From Sphingomonadaceae bacterium 3R27E2-A (GTDB lineage Bacteria > Pseudomonadota > Alphaproteobacteria > Sphingomonadales > Sphingomonadaceae): a stretch of DNA of 64,000 nucleotides. The notes under the pieces are model-generated. The model had not been told where the DNA came from, ran no database searches, and saw only the letters and a program-made list of their open reading frames with translations. The DNA is taken from positions 83,696 through 147,695 of the forward strand of contig SCNT01000006.1 in NCBI GenBank assembly GCA_005503165.1, given 5' to 3'. Position numbers and translations under genes: made by a program. This document shows, in pieces, positions 10,700 through 18,703 of this stretch (positions are counted from its first letter, which is position 1; each line of letters opens with the position of its first letter).

Positions 10700-10875
10700 A
10701 ATGTCTTTCGCGTTGTGGCCTGTGACAAGGGCGTGGCAAAAAGCCGCGTCCGACGCAAGGAAAGACTATCCTTGACAATGGACTCCCGCGTTGCGCCGCT
10801 GGACAGGCTGGCGGGCGCGTGTAGGGAACTGGTTCGCACCGATCAGCAAGCGCGGACGACCTAGGGAGGAGCGAC

Positions 10876-12186
10876 ATGTCGACGATCAACCGCTCGATCC
10901 CCGCCGACCGCATGGCTGTGCTCTTCGCGGTGATGCTCGTCGCCGCGGCGGGCAATACCGCGATGCAGTCGATCCTGCCCGCGATCGGCGCCAAGCTTCA
11001 CATCCCGGACGTGTGGGTCAGCCTCGCCTTCAGCTGGTCGGCCCTGCTCTGGGTGCTCACCGCGCCGCACTGGGCGCGCCAGTCGGACAAGCGCGGGCGC
11101 AAGGCGCTGATGGCGCTCGGCGTCATCGGTTTCCTCTCGTCAATGGCGCTCTGCGGTCTTGTCCTTTGGGCGGGCCTGAAGGGCTGGCTCGCCGCCGGCG
11201 TGACGTTCATCCTCTTCGCGCTGTTCCGCAGCCTCTATGGCGGGCTCGGCTCGGCCGCGCCGCCCGCGGTGCAGGCCTATGTCGCTTCCCGTACCGACCC
11301 CGGAGAGCGGACGCAGGCGCTGTCGCTCGTCTCTTCCTCCTTCGGGCTCGGCACCGTGATCGGCCCCGCCATCGCCCCCTTCTTCATCCTGCCCTTCGTC
11401 GGGCTGGCGGGGCCGCTGCTCGTCTTCGCGCTGATCGGGTTTTGCGTGCTGGTCGCGCTGCGCTGGCGACTGCCCGACGACGTGCCGCGCTTCGCCGCGC
11501 GCGGCAATATCGCCTCTTACCCCACCACCGGCGGATCACCCGAGGCTGCGACCGACGCAGCCGAAGACGAAGTCCTCGATACCGCCGCTGCCGCCGCGCC
11601 GCCGCTCCGCTGGACCGACGCGCGCGTGCGGCCGTGGCTGCTGGCAGGGCTGTTCGGCGGACAGGCGCAGGCGATGATGCTCGGCGTCATCGGCTTCCTG
11701 ATCCTCGACCGGCTGCAGCTCCGCCTGCGCCCAGACGAGGGCGCCGCGATGACCGGCATCGTGCTGATGGCGGGCGCCTTCGCGACCTTGCTGTCGCAAT
11801 GGGGGCTGATCCCGCTGCTCAAGATGTCGCCGCGCACCGCGGTGCTCGTCGGCGCGGCGCTCGGCGTGGCGGGCACACTGATGACCGGGCTGTCGTTCGA
11901 CCTCCACGGCATCATCATCGGCTTCGCCCTCGCCTCACTCGGTTTCGGCCTGTTCCGCCCGGGCTTCACCGCAGGCTCGTCGCTCGCCGTGCCCCGCCGG
12001 GACCAGGGCGCGGTCGCGGGGATGACGGCATCGATCAACGGTTCGGCATACATCGTCTCGCCCGCGATCGGGGTGCTGCTCTACAACTGGCACCCGATCA
12101 TTGCCTATGGCCTGATGGCGGGCTTTTGCGGCTGGCTGGTCCTGTGGGGCTGGCGGGCACTCCGGCAGGACCAGCCTGCCCCCTAG
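10876..12186 (+). CDS. Major facilitator superfamily transporter
   Basis: A 436-residue inner-membrane protein with about 12 hydrophobic segments in two halves, joined by a hydrophilic central loop (about residues 205-245, acidic and Ala-rich). The loop after TM2 carries 'HWARQSDKRGRKALMALG', the MFS motif A (G-x-x-x-D-R/K-x-G-R-R/K) in slightly diverged form. 'SFGLGTVIGPAIAPF' is a motif C-like stretch seen in drug exporters. An efflux role is likely, but the substrate is unknown. A strong GGGAGGAG lies about 5 bases before the ATG. A perfect TTGACA lies at 10772, but no credible -10 follows. The gene ends convergent with the Cdc48-like gene, sharing CTAG. Confidence 0.88.
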   Translation: MSTINRSIPADRMAVLFAVMLVAAAGNTAMQSILPAIGAKLHIPDVWVSLAFSWSALLWVLTAPHWARQSDKRGRKALMALGVIGFLSSMALCGLVLWAGLKGWLAAGVTFILFALFRSLYGGLGSAAPPAVQAYVASRTDPGERTQALSLVSSSFGLGTVIGPAIAPFFILPFVGLAGPLLVFALIGFCVLVALRWRLPDDVPRFAARGNIASYPTTGGSPEAATDAAEDEVLDTAAAAAPPLRWTDARVRPWLLAGLFGGQAQAMMLGVIGFLILDRLQLRLRPDEGAAMTGIVLMAGAFATLLSQWGLIPLLKMSPRTAVLVGAALGVAGTLMTGLSFDLHGIIIGFALASLGFGLFRPGFTAGSSLAVPRRDQGAVAGMTASINGSAYIVSPAIGVLLYNWHPIIAYGLMAGFCGWLVLWGWRALRQDQPAP

Positions 12187-14504
12187 CCCTTCGGATCCTC
12201 GTGCTTCCTGTCGCGCACGGGCTTGAGCATGCCCGGCGCGAAGAAGCCGATGGGATCGACGCTCATCGCCGCCTGCTTGATCTCGCCCTGGATCTTTTCA
12301 TAATCCTTCTCCATCGCCTCGGTGACCGAAGCGCGGGTGTCCTTCAGCGCGGTCTCGAAGTCGGCCATAGTCACCGTCTCGCTGCCCATCGAGCGCTTGA
12401 GCGCGGCAAGCCCGGCGCGGCGCGTGAGGTCCTCGAGATCGGCGCCCGTGAAGCGATCTGCCCTGTCGGCGAGCACCGCCAGGTCGACGTCCTTGTCGAG
12501 CGGCATCTTGCTTGTCTGGATCTCCAGGATGCGCCTCCGCCCCTCGGCATTGGGCACCGAGACATATATCAGTTCGTCGAGCCGCCCCGGGCGCAGCAGC
12601 GCGGGATCGATCAGATTGGGGCGATTGGTCGCGCCGATGACGACGACCGACTGCATCTCCTCGATCCCGTCCATCTCGGCGAGGATCGTGTTGACGACGC
12701 GCTCGGTCACTTGCGGCTCGCCCGACGTCCCGCTGCCGCGCGCGGGCACCAAGCTGTCAAGCTCGTCGATGAAGATGATCGTCGGCGCTACCGCGCGGGC
12801 GCGCTGGAACAGCCGTGCGATCTGCTGCTCGCTCTCGCCATACCATTTCGAGAGCAGGTCCGACGACTTGATCGAAATGAAGTTCGCATCGGATTCGCGC
12901 GCCGCCGCCTTGGCGAGCAGGGTCTTGCCCGTGCCCGGCGGACCATAGAGCAGGAAGCCCTTGGCGGGACGGATACCCAGCCGCCGGAACGCCTCGGGGT
13001 GTTTGAGCGGCAGTTCGATCCCCTCGATCAACTTGTCGCGCGCCGCGTCGAGCCCGCCGATGTCGCTCCAGCGCGTCTTGGGCGCCTGCACCATCACCTC
13101 GCGCATGGCGGACGGCTGCACGCGCTTCAACGCATTGTTGAAGTCGTCGCGCACGACTCGCAGTTCCTCGAGCACCTCGGGCGGGATCGTCCCGTCTTCC
13201 AGATTGAGCTTGGGCATGATCCGCCGCACCGCCTCGATCGCCGCCTCGCGGGTCAGCGCCGCCATGTCGGCGCCGACAAAGCCGAAGGTCGTGCGCGCAA
13301 GCTCGTCGAGATCGACATCCTCTCCCAGCGGCATGCCGCGCGTGTGGATGCCCAATATCTCGCGCCGGCCCTTTTCGTCGGGGACCCCGATCACGATCTC
13401 GCGATCGAAGCGGCCCGGACGCCGCAGCGCCTCGTCGATCGCGTCGGGGCGGTTGGTCGCGGCGATGACGACCAGGTTGGTGCGCGGCTCCAGCCCGTCC
13501 ATCAGCGTCAGCAATTGCGCGACGAGGCGCTTTTCGGCCTCGCCGGTCACCTGCCCGCGCTTGGGCGCAATCGAATCGATCTCGTCGATAAACAGGATCG
13601 ACGGTGCCGCCTTGGTCGCCTGCTCAAACACCTCGCGCAGCCGTTTTTCGGACTCGCCATAGGCGCTGCCCATGATCTCGGGCCCGTTGATCAGGAAAAA
13701 CTGCGCATCGCTTTCGTTGGCGACCGCGCGCGCCAACCGCGTCTTGCCCGTTCCCGGCGGCCCATGCAGCAAAACCCCGCGCGGCGGATCGACGCCCAGC
13801 CGGCGGAACAGTTCGGGGTAACGCAGCGGCAGTTCGACCATCTCGCGCAACTGATCGATCGTCTCGCCCAGCCCGCCGAGATCGTCATAGGTCACGTCGG
13901 TGCGCCGCGCATCCTGCGGCTCCTGATATTCGGGGAGCAGCTCGATCTCGGTATTCTCGTCGATGAATACGACCCCCTTCGGGCTCGCCGACACGACGAG
14001 CAGCCGCACTTCGGCCAGCGCATAGGCGGGCGCGTTGAGCATCTGGCGCAGCTGCGGCGGCATGTCGCCCGCCGACACGCGCTGCTGCCCCGCGGTTGCG
14101 ACAGTGTCGCCCGCCACCAGCGGGCGCCCGAAAAAACTCCGCTTCAACGCGTTGGCCGAGCCCTGCAGTCGTAGATTCTCCTGCGCCGGCGCGAAGACCA
14201 CCCGCGTCGCGGGGCGTGTTTCGACGCGGCTCAGCGTCACCATATCGCCCGCGCCCGCACCGGCATTGGCGCGCTGCAGGCCGTCGAGGCGGATAACGTC
14301 GAGCCCTTCGTCCTCGGCATAGGGCAAAACGACGCGCGACGCGGTCTCGCGCTTCCCGCTGATCTGGACGATATCGCCCTCGGTCAGGCCCAGTTCGGCC
14401 ATGGCGGCGCGCGGGATGCGCGCGATGCCCCCGCCGCTTTCCTCGGCGCGGGCGTTGGCCACCTGCAGTTTGACCTGTTTTTCTTTTACCGCTGCATCGG
14501 CCAA
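12183..14504 (-). CDS. Cdc48/VAT-type AAA+ ATPase with two AAA domains
   Basis: A 773-residue protein with the full p97/VAT architecture. A double-psi-barrel-like N domain spans about 1-190 ('IARIPRAAMAELGLTEGDIV' matches the Cdc48_N start). D1 has Walker A GPPGTGKT near 247-254, 'SILFIDEIDSIAPKR' and 'TNRPDAIDEALRRPGRFDRE'. D2 has Walker A GPPGTGKT near 520-527, 'IIFIDELDSLVPARG' and '[19 protein letters not shown]'. Such enzymes extract and unfold proteins in archaea and eukaryotes; scattered bacteria carry them, with little known of their clients. Both ATPase domains keep Walker A and B and arginine fingers, so both look active. Single gene; no ubiquitin-like or proteasome partner is visible nearby. 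Confidence 0.95.
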   Translation of the reverse strand: MADAAVKEKQVKLQVANARAEESGGGIARIPRAAMAELGLTEGDIVQISGKRETASRVVLPYAEDEGLDVIRLDGLQRANAGAGAGDMVTLSRVETRPATRVVFAPAQENLRLQGSANALKRSFFGRPLVAGDTVATAGQQRVSAGDMPPQLRQMLNAPAYALAEVRLLVVSASPKGVVFIDENTEIELLPEYQEPQDARRTDVTYDDLGGLGETIDQLREMVELPLRYPELFRRLGVDPPRGVLLHGPPGTGKTRLARAVANESDAQFFLINGPEIMGSAYGESEKRLREVFEQATKAAPSILFIDEIDSIAPKRGQVTGEAEKRLVAQLLTLMDGLEPRTNLVVIAATNRPDAIDEALRRPGRFDREIVIGVPDEKGRREILGIHTRGMPLGEDVDLDELARTTFGFVGADMAALTREAAIEAVRRIMPKLNLEDGTIPPEVLEELRVVRDDFNNALKRVQPSAMREVMVQAPKTRWSDIGGLDAARDKLIEGIELPLKHPEAFRRLGIRPAKGFLLYGPPGTGKTLLAKAAARESDANFISIKSSDLLSKWYGESEQQIARLFQRARAVAPTIIFIDELDSLVPARGSGTSGEPQVTERVVNTILAEMDGIEEMQSVVVIGATNRPNLIDPALLRPGRLDELIYVSVPNAEGRRRILEIQTSKMPLDKDVDLAVLADRADRFTGADLEDLTRRAGLAALKRSMGSETVTMADFETALKDTRASVTEAMEKDYEKIQGEIKQAAMSVDPIGFFAPGMLKPVRDRKHEDPKG

Positions 14505-14641
14505 GGCGTGTCTCCCGCAAAAATGGACAGAATGACGAAGATAGGACGCCGGTTCCGCCTTTGCGACCCCAAGCTTATGACGCAGTGCACAAAAGTGCTG
14601 GCGGGACGCCCGCCGTCATGTCATCATCGCCCCGAACGATC

Positions 14642-15520
14642 ATGCCACGCCTCCCCCCCCTCAGCAGCATGGAAGCCTTTCTCGAGGTTGCCCGCCACGG
14701 CACGGTCAAAGCCGCGGCGATTGAGCTCGGCCTGTCGATGCCCGCGCTGTCGCGGCGCATCCAGACGCTCGAACATGCCGTCGGCCGCCCGCTTTTCGAC
14801 CGGCATCACCACGGGCTGCGCCTGACCGAGGCAGGGCGCGCGCTGCAGGAGCAATTGTCGCCGGTCCTCGACGAATTGAGGACGGTCATCACGCAGGCGG
14901 GCAGCCCCGACGCGTCGCTGCGCCTCCACCTCAACGTGCTGCCGCTCTTCGCGCAGCAGCGGCTCTTTCCGCGGCTTCCCGAGCTGCGGCAGAAGCATCC
15001 CGAGCTGCACATCGACATCGAGACCATGTCGCACGCCGAGGCGCGGCTGGGCGAAGGCATCGATGCGGCGATCGCGCTGGCGCGCTCGATCGACCCCGCG
15101 CTCTACGCGGCGCGGCTCGACCAGGACAAGGTCTTCCCGATCGCCGCCCGCACGCTCACCGACGGCAACCGCGCGCTCACCGTCCCCGAACAATTGCAGC
15201 GCGCGACGATCCTGCTCCACCGCGAAATGCCCGAGACCTTCGGCGAGTGGAAAAAGGCGATCGGCATGCCCTATCTCGAGCCTGCGGGGATCGACTATTT
15301 CGATTCGGGCCCGTTGATGCTCGAGGCCGCGGCGCAGGGCATCGGCGTCGCCTTCATGCACGGCCATCATTTCGACGACGCGCACGACCCGAGGCTTGTC
15401 CGCCTGTTCGATTTCGACGTCGACAGCCCGTACAGCTACTGGTTCGTCTGCCGCCCGCGTGCGCTGCGCCAGCCGGCGGTCAAGCTGTTCCACGACTGGC
15501 TGCTCGGCGCGAAGATCTGA
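14642..15520 (+). CDS. LysR-family transcriptional regulator
   Basis: A 292-residue DNA-binding protein. The N-terminal winged HTH (about residues 5-65) shows 'FLEVARHGTVKAAAIELGLS' and 'MPALSRRIQTLEHAVGRPLF', followed by the LysR linker and a substrate-binding domain (about 90-290). The 'PRLPPLSSMEAFLEVA' opening resembles the GcvA subgroup. ATG 14642 fits that alignment; ATG 14618 would add eight residues. It diverges from the Cdc48-like gene across about 140 bases, so it could regulate it, since LysR proteins commonly control a divergent neighbour. The effector is unknown. A GACGACA/TGTCGTC hairpin follows the stop. Confidence 0.88.
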   Translation: MPRLPPLSSMEAFLEVARHGTVKAAAIELGLSMPALSRRIQTLEHAVGRPLFDRHHHGLRLTEAGRALQEQLSPVLDELRTVITQAGSPDASLRLHLNVLPLFAQQRLFPRLPELRQKHPELHIDIETMSHAEARLGEGIDAAIALARSIDPALYAARLDQDKVFPIAARTLTDGNRALTVPEQLQRATILLHREMPETFGEWKKAIGMPYLEPAGIDYFDSGPLMLEAAAQGIGVAFMHGHHFDDAHDPRLVRLFDFDVDSPYSYWFVCRPRALRQPAVKLFHDWLLGAKI

Positions 15521-15529
15521 CCTTCGGCG

Positions 15530-15547
15530 GACGACACCGCTGTCGTC
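15530..15547. terminator. Hairpin between the LysR gene and tRNA-Thr
   Basis: A perfect 7-base stem, GACGACA and TGTCGTC, with a four-base loop, begins 10 bases after the LysR stop. No T-run follows on either strand, so it may be a weak or factor-assisted terminator rather than a classic one. Confidence 0.45.
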
Positions 15548-15562
15548 ATATCCTTCGGGAAA

Positions 15563-15637
15563 TGGTGCTGCTGGACAGGATTGAACTGTCGACCTCGTCA
15601 TTACCAATGACGCGCTCTACCACTGAGCTACAGCAGC
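15563..15637 (-). tRNA. tRNA-Thr (anticodon GGT)
   Basis: Read on the minus strand it folds as a standard cloverleaf: acceptor GCTGCTG with CAGCAGC, a D arm, anticodon stem CGTCA/TGACG enclosing TTGGTAA (anticodon GGT), T stem GACAG/CTGTC with TTCAATC, discriminator A, and an encoded CCA at 15565-15563. It decodes ACC/ACT. A promoter candidate lies at 15679-15707. Confidence 0.97.
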
Positions 15638-15678
15638 AACCGGGTGCCCGCGAACGCATGTCTGCGGGGCAGGCGCGG

Positions 15679-15707
15679 CCTATGGCGGGACGCCTTGCGC
15701 CTGTCAA
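15679..15707 (-). promoter_or_regulatory. Promoter candidate for tRNA-Thr
   Basis: Minus-strand TTGACA (15707-15702), a 17-base spacer, then CATAGG (15684-15679). This would give a leader of about 35-40 bases before the mature tRNA 5' end. Confidence 0.5.
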
Positions 15708-15754
15708 GCTGCGACTCTTGACGCTGGGCGGTTTTCGCGGGCAAGGATCGCCGC

Positions 15755-15883
15755 GTGAGCAAGACGCCCTCCCCCGCCGAATTCGAACGCCAGCAGCGGC
15801 TGGCCGAAGCGCTGCGCGAAAATCTGCGCAAACGCAAGGCGCAGGCGCGCGAAACCAAAGCGGCTGTCCCGCCTAAAGACTGA
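15755..15883 (+). CDS. Conserved small basic protein, 42 residues
   Basis: A GTG start with AAGGA about 8 bases upstream opens a 42-codon frame ending at TGA 15881. The product begins 'MSKTPSPAEFERQQRL' and continues 'AEALRENLRKRKAQAR', a highly charged helix rich in Arg and Lys. Small proteins with an 'LAEALRENLRKRKAQ' core are, from memory, widespread as hypothetical proteins in alphaproteobacteria, often near murA; murA is not seen here. Codon use is strongly protein-like and the ribosome site is good. It converges with the DUF1905 gene, overlapping its 3' end by 11 bases. Function unknown; nucleic-acid or ribosome contact would be a guess from charge only. Confidence 0.72.
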   Translation: MSKTPSPAEFERQQRLAEALRENLRKRKAQARETKAAVPPKD

Positions 15884-16187
15884 CGGTCACCGTCACCTCG
15901 TCGCCCTCGGCGATTCCCTCGGTCTTGCGCACCGCGGCCTTGACCGGCAGCAGCCAGCCGCCGCTTTCCTTGTGCGGAAAGACCGAGGTCTGCCAGATCG
16001 TGCCCCCGATCGTCACCGTCACCCGCGCCGACCCGAATCCGCCGCGCTGGTCGAGCCACTGTCCCGACATCGCGGCAAAGCGGATCCCGTCGGCCGCCTC
16101 GCCCGCGATGGTCAGGAAGAACCATGCTGCGGGCGCGGTCGCGGATTGCCAGCGCCACAGCGGCGTGGTGATGGTGAAGCTCTCCAC
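15873..16187 (-). CDS. DUF1905 domain protein
   Basis: A 104-residue cytoplasmic protein. 'LWRWQSATAPAAWFFLTI' followed by 'GEAADGIRFAAM', and later 'GTIWQTSVFPHKESGGWLLPVKAAVRKTEGI', match the DUF1905 fold, a small beta-barrel-like domain often fused to YdeI/OmpD-associated segments; here it stands alone. It follows the cyclophilin-type gene by five bases on the same strand, so the two are surely one operon. No catalytic residues are evident; function unknown. Confidence 0.78.
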   Translation of the reverse strand: MESFTITTPLWRWQSATAPAAWFFLTIAGEAADGIRFAAMSGQWLDQRGGFGSARVTVTIGGTIWQTSVFPHKESGGWLLPVKAAVRKTEGIAEGDEVTVTVSL

Positions 16188-16192
16188 AGCCG

Positions 16193-17131
16193 CTATTTCA
16201 CCGCGCGCACGGGCACCGGGATATTGCAGATGTCGGCACCGCCCGCGGGGCGGATGAAAAAGGGATCGCGGCGATTCTCACGCGCGTCGGCATATTTGGC
16301 GAAGCTGTCGCTCTCGTTCGACAGATATTCGAACCTGGGTTGCTCGGCGGCGGACAATTCGGTCGCGAGCCGGATCGTTTTGATCGGCACCCGCTCCTCG
16401 GCTGTCTCATAGAAGCCAAGCGACCCCGTCCCGCGCGGAAGGCTGGACAGATGCTCGATCCCGGCGATGACGCGCCCGACGACCGCGATATTGCGGTCAA
16501 GATGGCGCGGCGCCTGTCCGATCACCGTATAGAGTTCGGCGCCCGACCCGGTGTCGGGCGACATGTTTCGTCCCACCCCGACCATCGCATAGCAATGGAG
16601 CGGCCAATAGATCTGCCCCTTGTTGAAATCCTCAGGATCGACCGGCCCGAATCCCAGCGGCCAGCCTTTGTAGAGCGTGATTGCCCCGGCGTAGGGATCG
16701 TTGACCTGGAACAGCGGCAGAAAGGCGTCCTCGGGCTCGGGCGCCACATAGTCGCTCTCCGGCATGGTCGCCAAACCCTCGGGCAGCGGCTTCTTCTCGG
16801 TCGCGTCTCCCCATTGCACGACATAATTGTCCTGAACGCGATTGACGCTCGTCCCATCCCACCAATGTGCCGCGGCGAGCTTGCGGATATTGCCGATCCA
16901 CCCTTGGCTGAACGGTGCGGGCATCAACTGGATCACGAGGCGGCGCGCTTTGCCCGCGGCATCGGGGACGAGGTCCATGACCACCAGGTCCGAAGCCGGA
17001 ATCGCGACCCAGTCGCTCGCGGGCGCCGCGGCGGCGATCTCGCCCGGCGAGGGCGACGGGGGCGCCTCCTGCGCGGCGACGGAAAAGGAAAAAGCGAAGG
17101 CCGCGGCGGCGGCAAGGAGGCGATGCTTCAT
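16193..17131 (-). CDS. Secreted cyclophilin-type peptidyl-prolyl isomerase
   Basis: A 312-residue protein with a signal peptide ('MKHRLLAAAAAFAFSFSVAAQ', cleaved near residue 20), hence periplasmic. The body follows the cyclophilin plan in diverged form: 'RLVIQLMPAPFSQGWIGNIR' for the usual I-E-L-x-P-x-x-A-P strand, 'WWDGTSVNRVQDNYVVQWGD' for the F-H-R-x-x-x-x-F-x-x-Q-G-G catalytic strand, and 'GIEHLSSLPRG' near the C-terminus. It should catalyse proline isomerisation during folding of exported proteins, but the catalytic Arg/Phe/His pattern is altered, so activity should not be assumed. The longer upstream frame has no support; GGAGG lies upstream of the chosen start. DUF1905 follows. Confidence 0.72.
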   Translation of the reverse strand: MKHRLLAAAAAFAFSFSVAAQEAPPSPSPGEIAAAAPASDWVAIPASDLVVMDLVPDAAGKARRLVIQLMPAPFSQGWIGNIRKLAAAHWWDGTSVNRVQDNYVVQWGDATEKKPLPEGLATMPESDYVAPEPEDAFLPLFQVNDPYAGAITLYKGWPLGFGPVDPEDFNKGQIYWPLHCYAMVGVGRNMSPDTGSGAELYTVIGQAPRHLDRNIAVVGRVIAGIEHLSSLPRGTGSLGFYETAEERVPIKTIRLATELSAAEQPRFEYLSNESDSFAKYADARENRRDPFFIRPAGGADICNIPVPVRAVK

Positions 17132-17159
17132 GGCGCAATGTCTGCCACGCCCATGCCGC

Positions 17160-17188
17160 TTGCGAAAGCCCCGCCAAGCGATTAGGGC
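17160..17188 (+). promoter_or_regulatory. Promoter candidate for tRNA-Ser(GGA)
   Basis: TTGCGA, a 17-base spacer, then TAGGGC, ending 18 bases before the mature tRNA. The same TTGCSA-17-TAGGGS layout precedes the second tRNA-Ser gene at 43258, which supports both. Confidence 0.6.
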
Positions 17189-17206
17189 GCCCCTTCCAGT
17201 GCATGC

Positions 17207-17296
17207 GGAGCGGTGGCCGAGTGGTCGAAGGCGCTCGCCTGGAAAGTGAGTATGGGTCAAAGCCCATCGAGGGTTCGAATCCCTCCCGCTCCGCCA
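17207..17296 (+). tRNA. tRNA-Ser (anticodon GGA)
   Basis: A class II tRNA of 90 bases including the encoded CCA. Acceptor GGAGCGG pairs with CCGCTCC, the D arm carries 'GAGTGGTCGAAGGC', the anticodon loop CTGGAAA gives GGA between CTCGC and GTGAG, a long variable arm (TATGGGTCAAAGCCCATC) follows, and the T loop is TTCGAAT. It reads TCC/TCT. Confidence 0.97.
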
Positions 17297-17302
17297 TTCC
17301 CC

Positions 17303-18703
17303 TCAGTCCGCCGTCACCCCGTCGTCGCCCAGCGAGCGGTACAGCGTGATCCGGTTGCGCACCGCCGCCAGTTCGACCGCGATTGCGCTCCGGCGCGCGC
17401 TGTACAGGCTGCGCTGGGCGTCGAGGCTCGAGAGGAAGCTGTCGACGCCGCCACGATAACGCGCGTCGGTCAGGCGCGCGGTGTCAGCCGCGGCTTCGGT
17501 GTTGGCATTCGCCGCGCGTAGTCGTTCGCCGAGCGTGCCCTGGTCGGCGAGCGCGTCGGCGACCTCGCGGAAGGCGGTCTGGATCGCGCGTTCATAGGCG
17601 GCGAGCGCGGCGTCGCGCTGCGCTTCGCTGACCGCCACGCCGGCGCGGCGCCCGCCCGCGTCGAAGATCGAGAGGCTCGCGTCGGCACCCGCGGTGAAAC
17701 GGAAGGCGTCGCCGGTGAACAGCGAGCCCAGCGCGTCGCTCGCGAAGCCCAGCAGCCCGGTCAGCGAGATCGTCGGGAACAGCCGCGCGCGCGCGACGCC
17801 GATATCGGCGTTGGCGGCGCGGAGCAGATATTCGGCCTCGATCACGTCGGGGCGGCGCAGCAGGATGTCCGAGCTGGTCCCCGCGGGCAAAGTCGCGATC
17901 GATGCGCTGACCTCGTCGAGGCTCGCAGGCAGCAGCGCCTTGTCGTAATCGGCACCGACGAGCAGGCGGATGAGATTCTCGTCCTGCGCCACCGCCGCGG
18001 TCTGCAGCGCGAGGTCGCCCTCGGCGGTCGCGAGTACTTGTTCAGCCTGACGCAGGTCTGTGCGTGGCGCCACCCCGCCCTCGAGCCGTGCGCGGGTGAG
18101 CGTGACGCTGCGCCGCGCGCTTTCGGCGGTGTCGCGCGCGATGGCGAGCAGTTCGCGGTCGGCGGCGTGGCTCGCCCAGGCTTCGGCAAGGTCGGCGATA
18201 AGCGCCAACCGCACCGTGCGCGCGGCGGCTTCGGTCGCGAAGGCGCGGTCGCGCTCGGCCGCGGTCGCGTTAGCGAGCCGCCCGAACAGGTCGAGCTCGA
18301 ACGCCGACACCCCGGCCTGCAGCGCATAGCTTTCGCGGCCGCCCCCCGCGACGCCGCCGGAGATGCCGCCGTCGGTGTAATCGGCCGAGCCGCTCACGCC
18401 GATCGCGGGGAATTGCGCCGAGCGCGTGACACGGACCTGCGCGCGCGCGGCGGCCACATTAGCGGCGGCGATGCGCAGGTCGCGGTTGTTCGCGAGCGCC
18501 TGGCCGATCAATTGCTGCAGCCGCGGGTCGCGGAACAGTTGGTTCAGCGTCACGCGCGGCAGCGCGGCCTCGCTCTGCGACAGATAGGCGTCGCCGACGG
18601 GCCACGACGTCGGCACCGGTGGCGCCGGCTGGATATATTTGGGCGCAAGCGAGCAGGCGCCGAGCGCCAGCGTTGCGGCGCCGAGGATCAGCGCGCGCCT
18701 CAT
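17303..18703 (-). CDS. RND efflux outer-membrane lipoprotein, NodT/OprM family
   Basis: A 466-residue TolC-like outer-membrane channel component. It has a lipoprotein signal with lipobox 'LGAC' at Cys17, then the paired outer membrane efflux domains: 'LFRDPRLQQLIGQALANNRDLRIA', 'FELDLFGRLANATAAERDRA', and the second-repeat 'ARLFPTISLTGLLGFASDAL' with 'LSIFDAGGRRAGV'. It forms a trimer completing the tripartite exporter. The start at 18703 overlaps the stop of the upstream RND pump gene as ATGA, so the two are translationally coupled; the longer frame into the pump gene is not used. Last gene of the leftward adaptor-pump-channel operon. Confidence 0.93.
   Translation of the reverse strand: MRRALILGAATLALGACSLAPKYIQPAPPVPTSWPVGDAYLSQSEAALPRVTLNQLFRDPRLQQLIGQALANNRDLRIAAANVAAARAQVRVTRSAQFPAIGVSGSADYTDGGISGGVAGGGRESYALQAGVSAFELDLFGRLANATAAERDRAFATEAAARTVRLALIADLAEAWASHAADRELLAIARDTAESARRSVTLTRARLEGGVAPRTDLRQAEQVLATAEGDLALQTAAVAQDENLIRLLVGADYDKALLPASLDEVSASIATLPAGTSSDILLRRPDVIEAEYLLRAANADIGVARARLFPTISLTGLLGFASDALGSLFTGDAFRFTAGADASLSIFDAGGRRAGVAVSEAQRDAALAAYERAIQTAFREVADALADQGTLGERLRAANANTEAAADTARLTDARYRGGVDSFLSSLDAQRSLYSARRSAIAVELAAVRNRITLYRSLGDDGVTAD

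Noticed and set aside
10772..10800. Perfect TTGACA upstream of the MFS gene as a promoter
   Set aside because: No acceptable -10 at 16-18 bases, so not called.
10791..14174. 1127-codon plus-strand frame running through the MFS gene and antisense to the Cdc48-like gene
   Set aside because: Arg/Ala-rich translation without motifs; both overlapped genes are secure.
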